Part shown: positions 17,053-25,287 of the stretch, piece after piece
How the letters are laid out: every line of letters begins with the position of its first letter
Numbering within the stretch: position 1 is the first letter of the stretch
Source: Polyangium sp. 15x6
GTDB lineage: Bacteria; Myxococcota_A; Polyangia; Polyangiales; Polyangiaceae
Assembly: GCF_029960785.1 (NCBI RefSeq)
Contig: NZ_JASBQE010000046.1
Coordinates: 31,504-95,503 of the forward strand
Length of the DNA: 64,000 bases
Reading direction: 5' to 3'
Program-made: the position numbers and the translations under genes
The notes under the pieces: model-generated
The model's input: the letters and a program-made list of their open reading frames with translations, nothing else
The model's database searches: none
What the model was told of the DNA's origin: nothing

Positions 17053-18249
17053 TCACCAGGTGACCGGGAACTCGTACATGCCGTACACGGTGGCGTCGTC
17101 CTTGAAGCTCAGCTCCTCCTCGGGCACGGCGGGGCGCAGCTCCGGGATCCGCCGGAACAGCGTATCGAGGACGATTTGCAGCTCGAGCCGGGCCAGGTTT
17201 TGACCGAGGCACTGGTGCGGGCCAAAGCCGAAGGCGAGGTGATTGCGGGCGCCACGTGCGACCTCGAGCTCGTCTCCGTTCGTGAAGACCTCCGGATCAC
17301 GATTGCCCATGTTGGCCAGCACGACGACGCCTTCCCCGGCCCGGATGAGCACACCACCGAGCTCCACGTCCTCGGTGGCGACCCGACCGATGCCGGCTTC
17401 TGCAATGGTGAAGTAACGCAAGAGCTCCTCGACGGCTGGCAGGGTCTTTTCGGGGTCTTGCCGAAGGACCGCCAGCTTTTCGGGATGCTTCAGCAGCATC
17501 AGTGTGCTCAGCGAAATCATGTTCGCGGTCGTCTCGTGACCCGCGATCAAGAGGATGAAGGCCAGGTTGAGCATGGCCTCGTGATCGTAAGCCCCTTCTT
17601 CGCGCAGCTTGACGATCTGGCGGCCGAGCAAATCGTCGGTCGGATTTTGCTCCTTGTCGATCACCAGCTTGTTCAGATAACCCACGAGCTCGAAGAACGC
17701 GCCCGCCTTCTCTTCCATGGACACCGTACGTCCCACCAGTTTCGCGGAGCGCGTCTGGAAAAACTCGTGATCCGCGTAAGGCACGCCGAGCAGCTCGCAA
17801 ATCACGAGCGATGGCACCGGCAGGGACAACGCCTGCACCAGGTCGACCGGGCGCGGTCCGGCCAGCATGGCGTCGATGGACTGGTCCACGATTTGCTGAA
17901 TGCGCGGCGCGAGCGCGGCCATCCGCTTGACGGAGAACTCACCCACCACGGCCCTTCGTGCGGACGCGTGCTCTTGCCCGTCCATATCGATCAGGAACGG
18001 CTTGGCGCTCAGGGGCGGCGGCGTTTTTTCGGTCAGGTGGGGGAAGCCGGGATTGCGCCGGCTGGCGCTGAACCGTGGATCGGACAGGATCGTCCGAATG
18101 TCCTCATGCCTGGTGACAGCCCAAGCCGTCGCGCCCGAGGGCAGCTCGACCTTGGCGATGGGCGCCTCTTTTCGGAGCTGTCGATGCTGCGCAGGCGGCG
18201 CGAAAGGGCAGGTCCGGGTGATGGCGAGCGGAATGGCATCGGCGATCAT
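17053..18249 (-). CDS. cytochrome P450 (bacterial class I type)
   Basis: A 398-residue heme monooxygenase. The I-helix reads AGHETTAN, the K-helix ExxR is EELLRY, and the heme loop is FGFGPHQCLGQNLAR with the cysteine ligand near residue 347. Sequence style (TRTCPFAPPAQHRQLRKEAPIAKV; DPRFSASRRNPGFP) fits the CYP105/107-like soluble group that hydroxylates secondary metabolites and needs external ferredoxin and reductase; none is adjacent. The start at 18249 has GAGGAGG 5-11 bp upstream. It is divergent from a TetR gene across an operator array, so repression and ligand induction are likely. Confidence 0.93.
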   Translation of the reverse strand: MIADAIPLAITRTCPFAPPAQHRQLRKEAPIAKVELPSGATAWAVTRHEDIRTILSDPRFSASRRNPGFPHLTEKTPPPLSAKPFLIDMDGQEHASARRAVVGEFSVKRMAALAPRIQQIVDQSIDAMLAGPRPVDLVQALSLPVPSLVICELLGVPYADHEFFQTRSAKLVGRTVSMEEKAGAFFELVGYLNKLVIDKEQNPTDDLLGRQIVKLREEGAYDHEAMLNLAFILLIAGHETTANMISLSTLMLLKHPEKLAVLRQDPEKTLPAVEELLRYFTIAEAGIGRVATEDVELGGVLIRAGEGVVVLANMGNRDPEVFTNGDELEVARGARNHLAFGFGPHQCLGQNLARLELQIVLDTLFRRIPELRPAVPEEELSFKDDATVYGMYEFPVTW

Positions 18250-18275
18250 GGTTCCTCCTCGGTTCGGGCTCAACA

Positions 18276-18371
18276 CTAACCGATCGGTAAGTATATGGCA
18301 AGCCGATCGGTCAGGATGTGGCTTACCAAACGGTAAGTTCGACTGGCTGATCGGAAAGCATGCCGAACGGC
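18276..18371. promoter_or_regulatory. phased TetR operator array between P450 and tetR
   Basis: Three related dyads are centred at 18283.5, 18306.5 and 18329.5: CTAACCGATCGGTAAG, a CCGATCGG core, and the perfect CTTACCAAACGGTAAG. Their spacing is exactly 23 bp. Two weaker relatives (CTGATCGG near 18350, GCCGAACGGC near 18367) follow. A TATACT on the minus strand at 18290-18295 could be the P450 -10 element, overlapping the first dyad. Confidence 0.75.
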
Positions 18372-18408
18372 GAGGGGCGGGGTACTGTCTCGGGTCCCAA
18401 GGAGGGCC

Positions 18409-19014
18409 ATGACTGCCGGCACCGCTGTCAACGACACGAGATCACGACTGCTCGCCACCGCGCTGAAGCTGTTCGGCGAACACGGGATGGAGGGCACGTC
18501 GATGCAGATGATCGCCGACGATCTCGGCGTCACGAAGGCCGCCCTCTACTACCACTTCAAGTCCAAGGACGAGATCGCCGAGGCCGTGGTCGCGCCCGCT
18601 TTGCAGGAGATGGATCAGATCCTCGATGAAGCGCGCACGAAACGGAGCCGGGGCGCGCAGATCGATCACGCGCTCGCAGGGTTCGTCGACCTCATCGTCC
18701 GTGAGCGCACGCTGGTCGGCCTGTTCAACAGCGACCCCGGGCTTCAGCGTCTCATCAACCGGACGTTGCAGGCGCGGGACGAGGACCTCAAGACCAAATT
18801 GAGAACGGTCTTCGCTGGTGCCGATGCGAGCCTCGCCGACGCGATCACCGTGCACGTCATGTCCGCGGGGCTCGCGATGGCCGGCGGCGCTCGCGAGTTC
18901 GCAGCGGTCGACGACGACTCCTTGCGCCAGCACCTGCTCGACGCGGGCAGGCGCCTGCTCGGCCGTCCTCGCCCCAAGCACCCAGGCAAAAGCCGGCTGG
19001 GTCTCCGCATCTGA
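18409..19014 (+). CDS. TetR family regulator of the adjacent P450
   Basis: A 201-residue repressor. The N-terminal HTH is canonical (TSMQMIADDLGVTKAALYYHFKSKDEI, residues about 30-56) and the rest is the helical ligand-binding domain. AAGGAGG immediately precedes the ATG. The divergent arrangement with the P450 gene and the three phased dyads between them indicate autoregulation plus repression of the P450 and perhaps the RraB-like gene. The inducer is unknown; a P450 substrate is the obvious guess. Confidence 0.92.
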   Translation: MTAGTAVNDTRSRLLATALKLFGEHGMEGTSMQMIADDLGVTKAALYYHFKSKDEIAEAVVAPALQEMDQILDEARTKRSRGAQIDHALAGFVDLIVRERTLVGLFNSDPGLQRLINRTLQARDEDLKTKLRTVFAGADASLADAITVHVMSAGLAMAGGAREFAAVDDDSLRQHLLDAGRRLLGRPRPKHPGKSRLGLRI

Positions 19015-19080
19015 CCTCATTGCGGGCTGCGCCGCGGTTGCATGGGCGAGGCCCCCTCGGGTAGATTCCGGTCCTTCCTC

Positions 19081-20568
19081 ATGAGAATGCGATCGCTGCC
19101 CAGGGTGCTGGTCACGCTCCCACTCGTCATTTCGTGCGGAGCGACGTCGGAGCCCGCACCGAGACGCGTCGCGGTAGCGCGTCCGGCCGAGACCACACCG
19201 CAGCCTCGAACGTCGCCTTCGGCCCCCGCAACGCCTGCGGTGCCGCCTTCGCCTCCGCCGGACGTACCGCCACCCTCGCCAAAGCTCGCTCCTCCGGGGC
19301 ATGTGACGCGCGTCGTCGGCGGCGACGACAGTGATCGCGCCTGCGCCATCTTCGAGAACGGCATGCTCCAGTGCTGGGGCGGGTCCAACGCCTCTGGCGA
19401 GCTCGGCCGTGGCCATACCCGTCACGAAACGACGCCGGCCTGGGTCCAGGGCATTCGCGACGTGAAAAAGCTCGTGCTCGGCCGTTCCGCCACCTGCGCC
19501 ATCGTCGGGTCGGGAGACCTTTCTTGCTGGGGCACCGACCGTCTCCAGCAGGACTGGCATGGATACGTGACGATGCCCGCCCGGGTCCCGGGGCTCTCGA
19601 ACGTCGTCGATGTCGCGGTGAGCGTCTGGCACGTGTGCGCCGTGGACGCCGCGGGAAGCGTATTTTGCTGGGGCAATAACCAGAGCGGGCAGCTCGGCCT
19701 GGGCGCGAGCGCGATCGGCACCGAAACGAAGCGGCCCACGCAGGTCCCTGGGATTCAGGATGCCGTGGGGGTGGCCGTATCGGACGACACCACCCTGGTC
19801 TGGACCCGCGGCGGCGACGTCCTCCGGTGGGGAAACGCGCGAGACCTGACGAAGCCTTCGGCCGCGCCGGACCCGCGCAAGGTCGAAGGGCTCTCCGGCG
19901 TCAAGCGTGTCCGCATGTCGCACCATCAGGCCTGCGCGTTGCTCGCGACGAGCGAGGTGCGGTGCTTCGGCAGCGATACACTCGTGTCTCTCGCGGCAGG
20001 CAAGGAGCACGACTACGGCCCGGAGCTCGCTCGGCGCGCGGCCAAGCTGAAGCTACCGCCCCGCAATCTGAGCTTCCCCGATGGACGAGGGATCTCTGGG
20101 GTCGTCGACGTCGCGTCGTTCAACCATGACGCCACGGCCTGGACCGAAAAGGGGGAGGTTTTCTCCTGGGGGAATGCGGAGCGCGGCACCGTGGGCCGGC
20201 CCCTCGGGACGAGAGGGTATTTACCGCCGACCCGGATCCAGGGGCTCTCGGACATCGTCGAGGTGGCTGGCAGCTTCAAGCACCGCTGCGCTCTCGAGAA
20301 ACAAGGCAACGTCTACTGTTTCGGTGACGGCAAATCGGGGGGATTCGGGAGCGACGTGCAAAGGAGCTCGCCCTCGGGCGTGCTCGTCCCCGGATTGCCG
20401 AAGATCGTCCACATCGCGTCCAGCAGCTATTGCACGTTCGCGCTCGGCGAAGATCACTCCCTGTGGGGCTGGGGGAGTCTCTGGGGCAACGCATGCGGCA
20501 TCGACGGTGGCGGAGAGAGAGTGACGAAGGCCCCGATGCGGGTGCCGCTCGAGCCGCCGAGCCCATGA
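19081..20568 (+). CDS. RCC1-repeat putative lipoprotein
   Basis: A 495-residue exported protein. The signal peptide (MRMRSLPRVLVTLPLVISCG) ends in a lipobox-like VISC, followed by a Pro/Ser/Ala linker to about residue 75. The rest is a beta-propeller of alpha-tubulin-suppressor/RCC1 repeats, seen as recurring CAI.ENGMLQCWGG, ATCAIVGSGDLSCWG, HVCAVDAAGSVFCWGNNQSGQLGLG, HRCALEKQGNVYCFGDG. About six to seven blades, each with a Cys pair. Such proteins are abundant in Polyangiales and of unknown role, probably binding surface ligands. An in-frame upstream ATG at 19042 would bury the signal peptide, so I prefer 19081. Confidence 0.85.
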   Translation: MRMRSLPRVLVTLPLVISCGATSEPAPRRVAVARPAETTPQPRTSPSAPATPAVPPSPPPDVPPPSPKLAPPGHVTRVVGGDDSDRACAIFENGMLQCWGGSNASGELGRGHTRHETTPAWVQGIRDVKKLVLGRSATCAIVGSGDLSCWGTDRLQQDWHGYVTMPARVPGLSNVVDVAVSVWHVCAVDAAGSVFCWGNNQSGQLGLGASAIGTETKRPTQVPGIQDAVGVAVSDDTTLVWTRGGDVLRWGNARDLTKPSAAPDPRKVEGLSGVKRVRMSHHQACALLATSEVRCFGSDTLVSLAAGKEHDYGPELARRAAKLKLPPRNLSFPDGRGISGVVDVASFNHDATAWTEKGEVFSWGNAERGTVGRPLGTRGYLPPTRIQGLSDIVEVAGSFKHRCALEKQGNVYCFGDGKSGGFGSDVQRSSPSGVLVPGLPKIVHIASSSYCTFALGEDHSLWGWGSLWGNACGIDGGGERVTKAPMRVPLEPPSP

Positions 20569-20595
20569 GCCCTGCGCGGGCGCGAGCCGGGCGCC

Positions 20596-21663
20596 TCAGT
20601 TGTCTGGACAAGCGCTGTTCGGGATGTTGAAGCCGCACCTCGTTCCCAGGCTCTGGTTGTTCACCACGTCCGACGAGAAGACATTCGAGTGCACCCGCGT
20701 CTCGGTCGCCGACCCCGTGATGTACACGCCGTTGTAGCCATTGCTTTCGAAGCGGTTGTTCTCGACCATGGTCGCGTAGGAGCCGAGCATCATGGCGCCG
20801 ACGAGGCTCCCCTCGAAGCGGTTGCCCGAGAAGAGGTGATCGTTGTTCCACGCGCCCGGGCCGTCCGAGGGGCCGAAGACCTTGACGCTGTAGAACGTGG
20901 CGAGGCCCAGCGTGCTGTCGCGGACGCGCCAGTGATTGGCACCCCTGTGGAGCATCATGTTGAAGGCGTTCCCGTAGAACGTCGACTTGTCGACGAGCAC
21001 CGAATACGCGTCCTTGCCGAAGAGGCCCACCGCGAAGCCCGAGACGCGGACGTTCTCGAGCCGAACGATATTGCCCCCCGACACGTTGATGCCCGAGTTC
21101 CAGGTGCCGCCGCTCCCGCGGACGATCCACAGGTCGCGGATGACATTTTCGGAGACACCACTCGGGAGCACCGGCTCGACGCTGAGCGCAGGCGCATGGT
21201 CGGGCAGATTCCAGAAGGCGAGCACGCCCTGGCCGGCGGGACCGACGCCCGCCAGCGTGAAGCGGGCCGGGATCTGGATGGGCTCGTAAACGTCGCACTC
21301 CTCGTCGACGATGAGGGTCGCATTCGCGTGCTCGCTGTTCTTCACCTCCTTGAGGAAGCAGGGGAGGTTTTCACAGCCAATCTCGCTCAGGAAGTAAAAT
21401 CGATCCTTGAAGAGGCCCGAAAGCCCCCCGGGGGGGATGCCCGGGCAGCTCGTGATGTCGTCGACGAACGTGGACATCGCGTCCGCATCGAAGCCCGCCA
21501 GCATCTGCGCGTTCGTTGGAGGGGCGGTCTGCGCGTGTGCGATGCCCTCGACGAGGTCATCGGACCATCGATAGGCAGCCGATGCCACGACGGAAGCGCA
21601 TGCGACGAGCACGGCGGCGCGCACGGCGATGGGACGAGTGAAGATGCGGAACGTGGTGCTCAT
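20596..21663 (-). CDS. secreted right-handed beta-helix repeat protein
   Basis: A 355-residue exported protein. The N-terminus has a basic then hydrophobic signal (FTRPIAVRAAVLVACASVVASAA). From about residue 110 it reads as pectate-lyase-like beta-helix turns: VIRDLWIVRGSGGTWNSGINVSGGNIVRLENVRVSGFAVGLFG, ENNRFESNGYNGVYITGSATETRVHSNVF. No catalytic residues for polysaccharide lyase were identified, so binding or structural roles remain possible. The ATG at 21663 has GCGAGG upstream; an in-frame TTG at 21672 is less likely. Confidence 0.8.
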   Translation of the reverse strand: MSTTFRIFTRPIAVRAAVLVACASVVASAAYRWSDDLVEGIAHAQTAPPTNAQMLAGFDADAMSTFVDDITSCPGIPPGGLSGLFKDRFYFLSEIGCENLPCFLKEVKNSEHANATLIVDEECDVYEPIQIPARFTLAGVGPAGQGVLAFWNLPDHAPALSVEPVLPSGVSENVIRDLWIVRGSGGTWNSGINVSGGNIVRLENVRVSGFAVGLFGKDAYSVLVDKSTFYGNAFNMMLHRGANHWRVRDSTLGLATFYSVKVFGPSDGPGAWNNDHLFSGNRFEGSLVGAMMLGSYATMVENNRFESNGYNGVYITGSATETRVHSNVFSSDVVNNQSLGTRCGFNIPNSACPDN

Positions 21664-21929
21664 GATTGCCAATGCCTCGCGGTAAGGGTCGAAATCGTCT
21701 CGATCGGTCTTCGGTCGGTCCTCGGTCGGACAGCAATGACCATGCCGCGCGCATTTCCCCGCACGTCACGAGGAGAGAACGCCCATCTCCGACCCAAACT
21801 GTTACGTCCGCGCTACGGTCGCCAACGGAGGTGTCATGGCGTCGTGTCAGTGTCACGCGCGCGTTACACCGACGAGCGCGCGCACGGCGTGATCGTCTCG
21901 ACCCGCATGCATGAGAGGCTGAATCGGGC

Positions 21930-24900
21930 ATGGTACGGGTGTTGCTTGGCGGAAGCGATCGTCTTGAAAGGCAGGGCATCGTGAAGGACGTCGGCGACGA
22001 GGGGAGGAGCGAGGACCCTCCTATGGCCGCGACCGCGGAAGCTGCGGTCGTGGATCCCGGGGCGCCTCCTCGCGCCGCCGGGCCGGCGCTGCGAAACACG
22101 GTGAGCGATGATCGAAAGCACGCGGCGGCCCTCCCTGGGATGGCCGTGCTCGAGCGTGCTCCGCGGGACGAGATTCGGGAGCTGCCGCCTTCGATATGGG
22201 AGAGGTTCGACGATCTCTCCCTCCTCGGTCGAGGCGGCATGGGCACGGTTTATCGCGGGTGGGACAAGCAGCTCGCGCGGGACGTGGCCCTCAAATTCGT
22301 CCACGGGCACGACGCGGCGCGCTTTCTGCGCGAGGCGCGGGCGCAGGCGCGGATCAATCATGACAATGTCTGCAAGATCTACGACGTGGGGTTTGCCGAC
22401 GGGCAGCCCTACATCACGATGCAGCTCGTGCGCGGGGAGCCGCTCTCGTCGGCTTCTCGCGAGATGACGCTCGAGGAGAAGGTCAAGGTCATTCGCGAAT
22501 CGGCCAGCGCGCTCCACGAGGCGCATCGGCTCGGCCTCGTGCACCGGGACGTCAAGCCGCAGAACATCCTCGTCGAGCGCACCGAAGATGGGCTCTTTCG
22601 GCCCTTCGTCATGGATTTCGGCCTGGCGCGTATCGTGGGGGAGCGCGGGGAGACCCTGACGGGCCAGGTCGCAGGAACCCCGGCGTACATGGCGCCCGAG
22701 CAGGCGCGCGGGGAGATTCGTTCGCTCGATCGGCGCACGGACGTGTATTCGCTGGGCGCCACGCTCTACGACATGCTCGCGGGTCGGCCGCCGTTCGTCG
22801 AGGAGCATCCATGGAAGGTCTTGATGCGGATCGCCACCGAGGACGCGCCTGCGCTTCGGAGCGTGTGTCCGCGTGTTCCTGCGGATCTCGAGACGATCGT
22901 GATGAAATGCCTCGAGCGGGATCCGGGGCAGCGTTACGAATCCGCACGGGCGCTCGGGGAGGATTTGCAACGGTACCTCGATGGCGAGCCTGTGCTCGCC
23001 CGCAAGGCGTCGGTCGGTTATCGGCTGGTGAAGCTCGCTCGCAAGCACAGGGCCCTCGTCTCGCTCGTGGCGCTCGGGCTCGTCGTGGCTGCCGTGCTTC
23101 TGGGGTTCGCCCTTCGGGCACGGCGGCTCGCCGCGGAGGAGGCGCGGCTCGCGCAGGAGCTAGGCGAGGACGTGAAGGAGATGCAGCTCTTCATGCGGTA
23201 TGCGTACTCGCTGCCGCTGCACGACGTCGAGCGAGAGCGGGCCGTGGTTCGCAAACGGCTCGCGGAGATCGAGGCAAGGATCTCGGTGACGGGGGCGATC
23301 GGGCGAGGGGCCGGGCATTACGCGATCGGGCGAGGGCATCTGGCGCTGCAGGAGCCGGAGAAGGCGCTCGGGCATTTGAAAGAGGCGCAGGTTGCGGGGT
23401 ACACGTCGCCGGAGCTCGAATATGCGCTCGGGCGGGCGATGGCGCATGTTTATCGCGAAGAGGTCGAGGGGCTGCGGAGGATCGAGGACAAGAAAGAGCG
23501 CGCTGAGCGCAAGGCGGAGCTCGACGCGACGTACAAGACCCCGGCGCTCGCGCATCTGCGCGCGGCGACGGGATCGAGGCTGGAGCACCCCGCGTACGTC
23601 GAGGGGCTCATCGCGCTGGTCGAGGGGCGGCACGAGGACACGTTGCGGCTCGCAAAGCAGGCTGAGAGCGAGGCCCCGTGGTTCTACGAGGCGGTGGTGC
23701 TCGAGGCGGAGACGCGCTTCGCGATGGGGAGCGAGTTCAGGCACGACGCGGCATTCGATTACGAGAGGATGATGTCGCATTTCGGCCCCGCCATCGAGGC
23801 GTACCGGCGCGCCTCCGCCGTGGGCACGAGTGACCCGGCGGTGCACGAGGGGGCGTGCAACGTCTTCGTGCAGATCTTGAACGCGGCAGCATTGACCCGA
23901 CGGAGCGTGCAGGAGCCCTTCGAGGAGGGCAAGAAGGTATGCGAGCAGGCGGTCGCCTCGGACCCGAGGCGGGGGTCGGCGCACGTCGCGCGGGCTTACC
24001 TTCATCATCCCTGGACATGGGCCGTGTACTACACGAAAACCGATCGGGTTTCGCTCTGGCGTGATCAAGTCGACATGGCGGAAAATGCCGCCCGGATGGC
24101 AAACGAAGACCCGGTTGCGCATTGGCTCGTGGGGGCTGCGTGGCACGTGTACGGAATTGCGTTATATCATGCCAATCTGGACGCGGACGGCGCATTCGAG
24201 CGATCCGAGGCCGGGTGTCTCGAGTCGCTCCGTCTCAGCCCCACCTTCGCGTTGCCGAACAACGATCTCGTGCGCGTGTACATCATGCGCGCGCACCTCG
24301 CCGAAATTCGCGGCGCGGATACGTTCGCGTTCATCGATCGTGCGCGTGCGGCGGTGGTGCGCGCGCGGTCGAAGGCACCAGATTTCAAACCGGTACGACA
24401 GTCTCAATGGGACCTGAACATTGATGAAATTTTACTCCGTCTCGAGCATGGCCAGGATCCGACATCCCTGATCGCATCGGCCAACCACGACTGCAACGAC
24501 CCCATCCTCCCTTTGGCCAAGGATGAGAAACCAGCGCACGCCAGATATTGCTACCTAATGGCCCTGTTCGATGTGGACTTCGCCCTGGCCAGCGGTCGCG
24601 ATCCCCGCGCGTCGCTTGCTCGTGCGGCGGAGCTCGTCGAAGACCTGCACACACTCGAACTCCGAGAGGAGCTTTTCGTGCGCGCAGCGCAGGCTGCCCT
24701 GGCCCGCGGAGAGTCACCGGAGGCCGACGTCACCCGTGCGATCGAGGCGATTCTCAGCGACAGCGCAACGACCGGGATGAGCCGGTTCGCTTCCATGAAC
24801 CTCGGCCTCATGCAACTCACGCTCCTTCGATGGGCCATGATCCAGGGCACTGTGAACGCCCGGATGTTCGAGGAGCCCCTGGAGAGCCTCGCGCCCATCT

Positions 24901-25262
24901 CGGGCCCGAAGCACGTCGATCCGCAGCCCTTCCAGCTCGCCGCCGCGGTCCACGAGCGCCGCGCCGCCTGGCTGCTCGGCCAACGAAAGGACCCCTCGGA
25001 GGCGCTCGCGAAAGGGTTTGGCATGATCGACGAGGCATTCCGCCGAAACCCGCGCATGCCCCGGGCCTTCGCCACGCGCGGCGATCTGCACCTCGTCGAG
25101 GCGCGCGCCGCGAAGGATCCCAAGATCCGCGAAGAAGCCGCGCGGCGCGCCAAGGAATCCTTTGACGCGGCCCTCGCCGGCAACAAATTCCTCGCCCGCG
25201 AGACCGAGGCCTCTCGCAGGGAGGTCGACCGGATGCTCGAAGCAGAAGACTCCTCGAAATGA
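21930..25262 (+). CDS. Ser/Thr kinase fused to TM and TPR-rich region
   Basis: A protein of up to 1110 residues. The kinase domain (about 90-345) has LGRGGMGTVYRG, Lys in VALKFVH, HRDVKPQN, DFG and APE. One TM (VSLVALGLVVAAVLLGFAL) follows near residue 375. The remaining 700 residues are alpha-helical repeats of TPR style, for example GHYAIGRGHLALQEPEKALGHLKEAQVAG and EYALGRAMAHVYREEVEG, presumably outside the membrane. Start choice is uncertain: the ATG at 21930, a GTG at 21981 and the ATG at 22023 are all in frame. An Oar-like receptor starts 25 bp after the stop, so signalling and outer-membrane transport may be coupled. Confidence 0.9.
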   Translation: MVRVLLGGSDRLERQGIVKDVGDEGRSEDPPMAATAEAAVVDPGAPPRAAGPALRNTVSDDRKHAAALPGMAVLERAPRDEIRELPPSIWERFDDLSLLGRGGMGTVYRGWDKQLARDVALKFVHGHDAARFLREARAQARINHDNVCKIYDVGFADGQPYITMQLVRGEPLSSASREMTLEEKVKVIRESASALHEAHRLGLVHRDVKPQNILVERTEDGLFRPFVMDFGLARIVGERGETLTGQVAGTPAYMAPEQARGEIRSLDRRTDVYSLGATLYDMLAGRPPFVEEHPWKVLMRIATEDAPALRSVCPRVPADLETIVMKCLERDPGQRYESARALGEDLQRYLDGEPVLARKASVGYRLVKLARKHRALVSLVALGLVVAAVLLGFALRARRLAAEEARLAQELGEDVKEMQLFMRYAYSLPLHDVERERAVVRKRLAEIEARISVTGAIGRGAGHYAIGRGHLALQEPEKALGHLKEAQVAGYTSPELEYALGRAMAHVYREEVEGLRRIEDKKERAERKAELDATYKTPALAHLRAATGSRLEHPAYVEGLIALVEGRHEDTLRLAKQAESEAPWFYEAVVLEAETRFAMGSEFRHDAAFDYERMMSHFGPAIEAYRRASAVGTSDPAVHEGACNVFVQILNAAALTRRSVQEPFEEGKKVCEQAVASDPRRGSAHVARAYLHHPWTWAVYYTKTDRVSLWRDQVDMAENAARMANEDPVAHWLVGAAWHVYGIALYHANLDADGAFERSEAGCLESLRLSPTFALPNNDLVRVYIMRAHLAEIRGADTFAFIDRARAAVVRARSKAPDFKPVRQSQWDLNIDEILLRLEHGQDPTSLIASANHDCNDPILPLAKDEKPAHARYCYLMALFDVDFALASGRDPRASLARAAELVEDLHTLELREELFVRAAQAALARGESPEADVTRAIEAILSDSATTGMSRFASMNLGLMQLTLLRWAMIQGTVNARMFEEPLESLAPISGPKHVDPQPFQLAAAVHERRAAWLLGQRKDPSEALAKGFGMIDEAFRRNPRMPRAFATRGDLHLVEARAAKDPKIREEAARRAKESFDAALAGNKFLARETEASRREVDRMLEAEDSSK

Positions 25263-25287
25263 CGTGGACCAAGAATAGAGGATTGAC

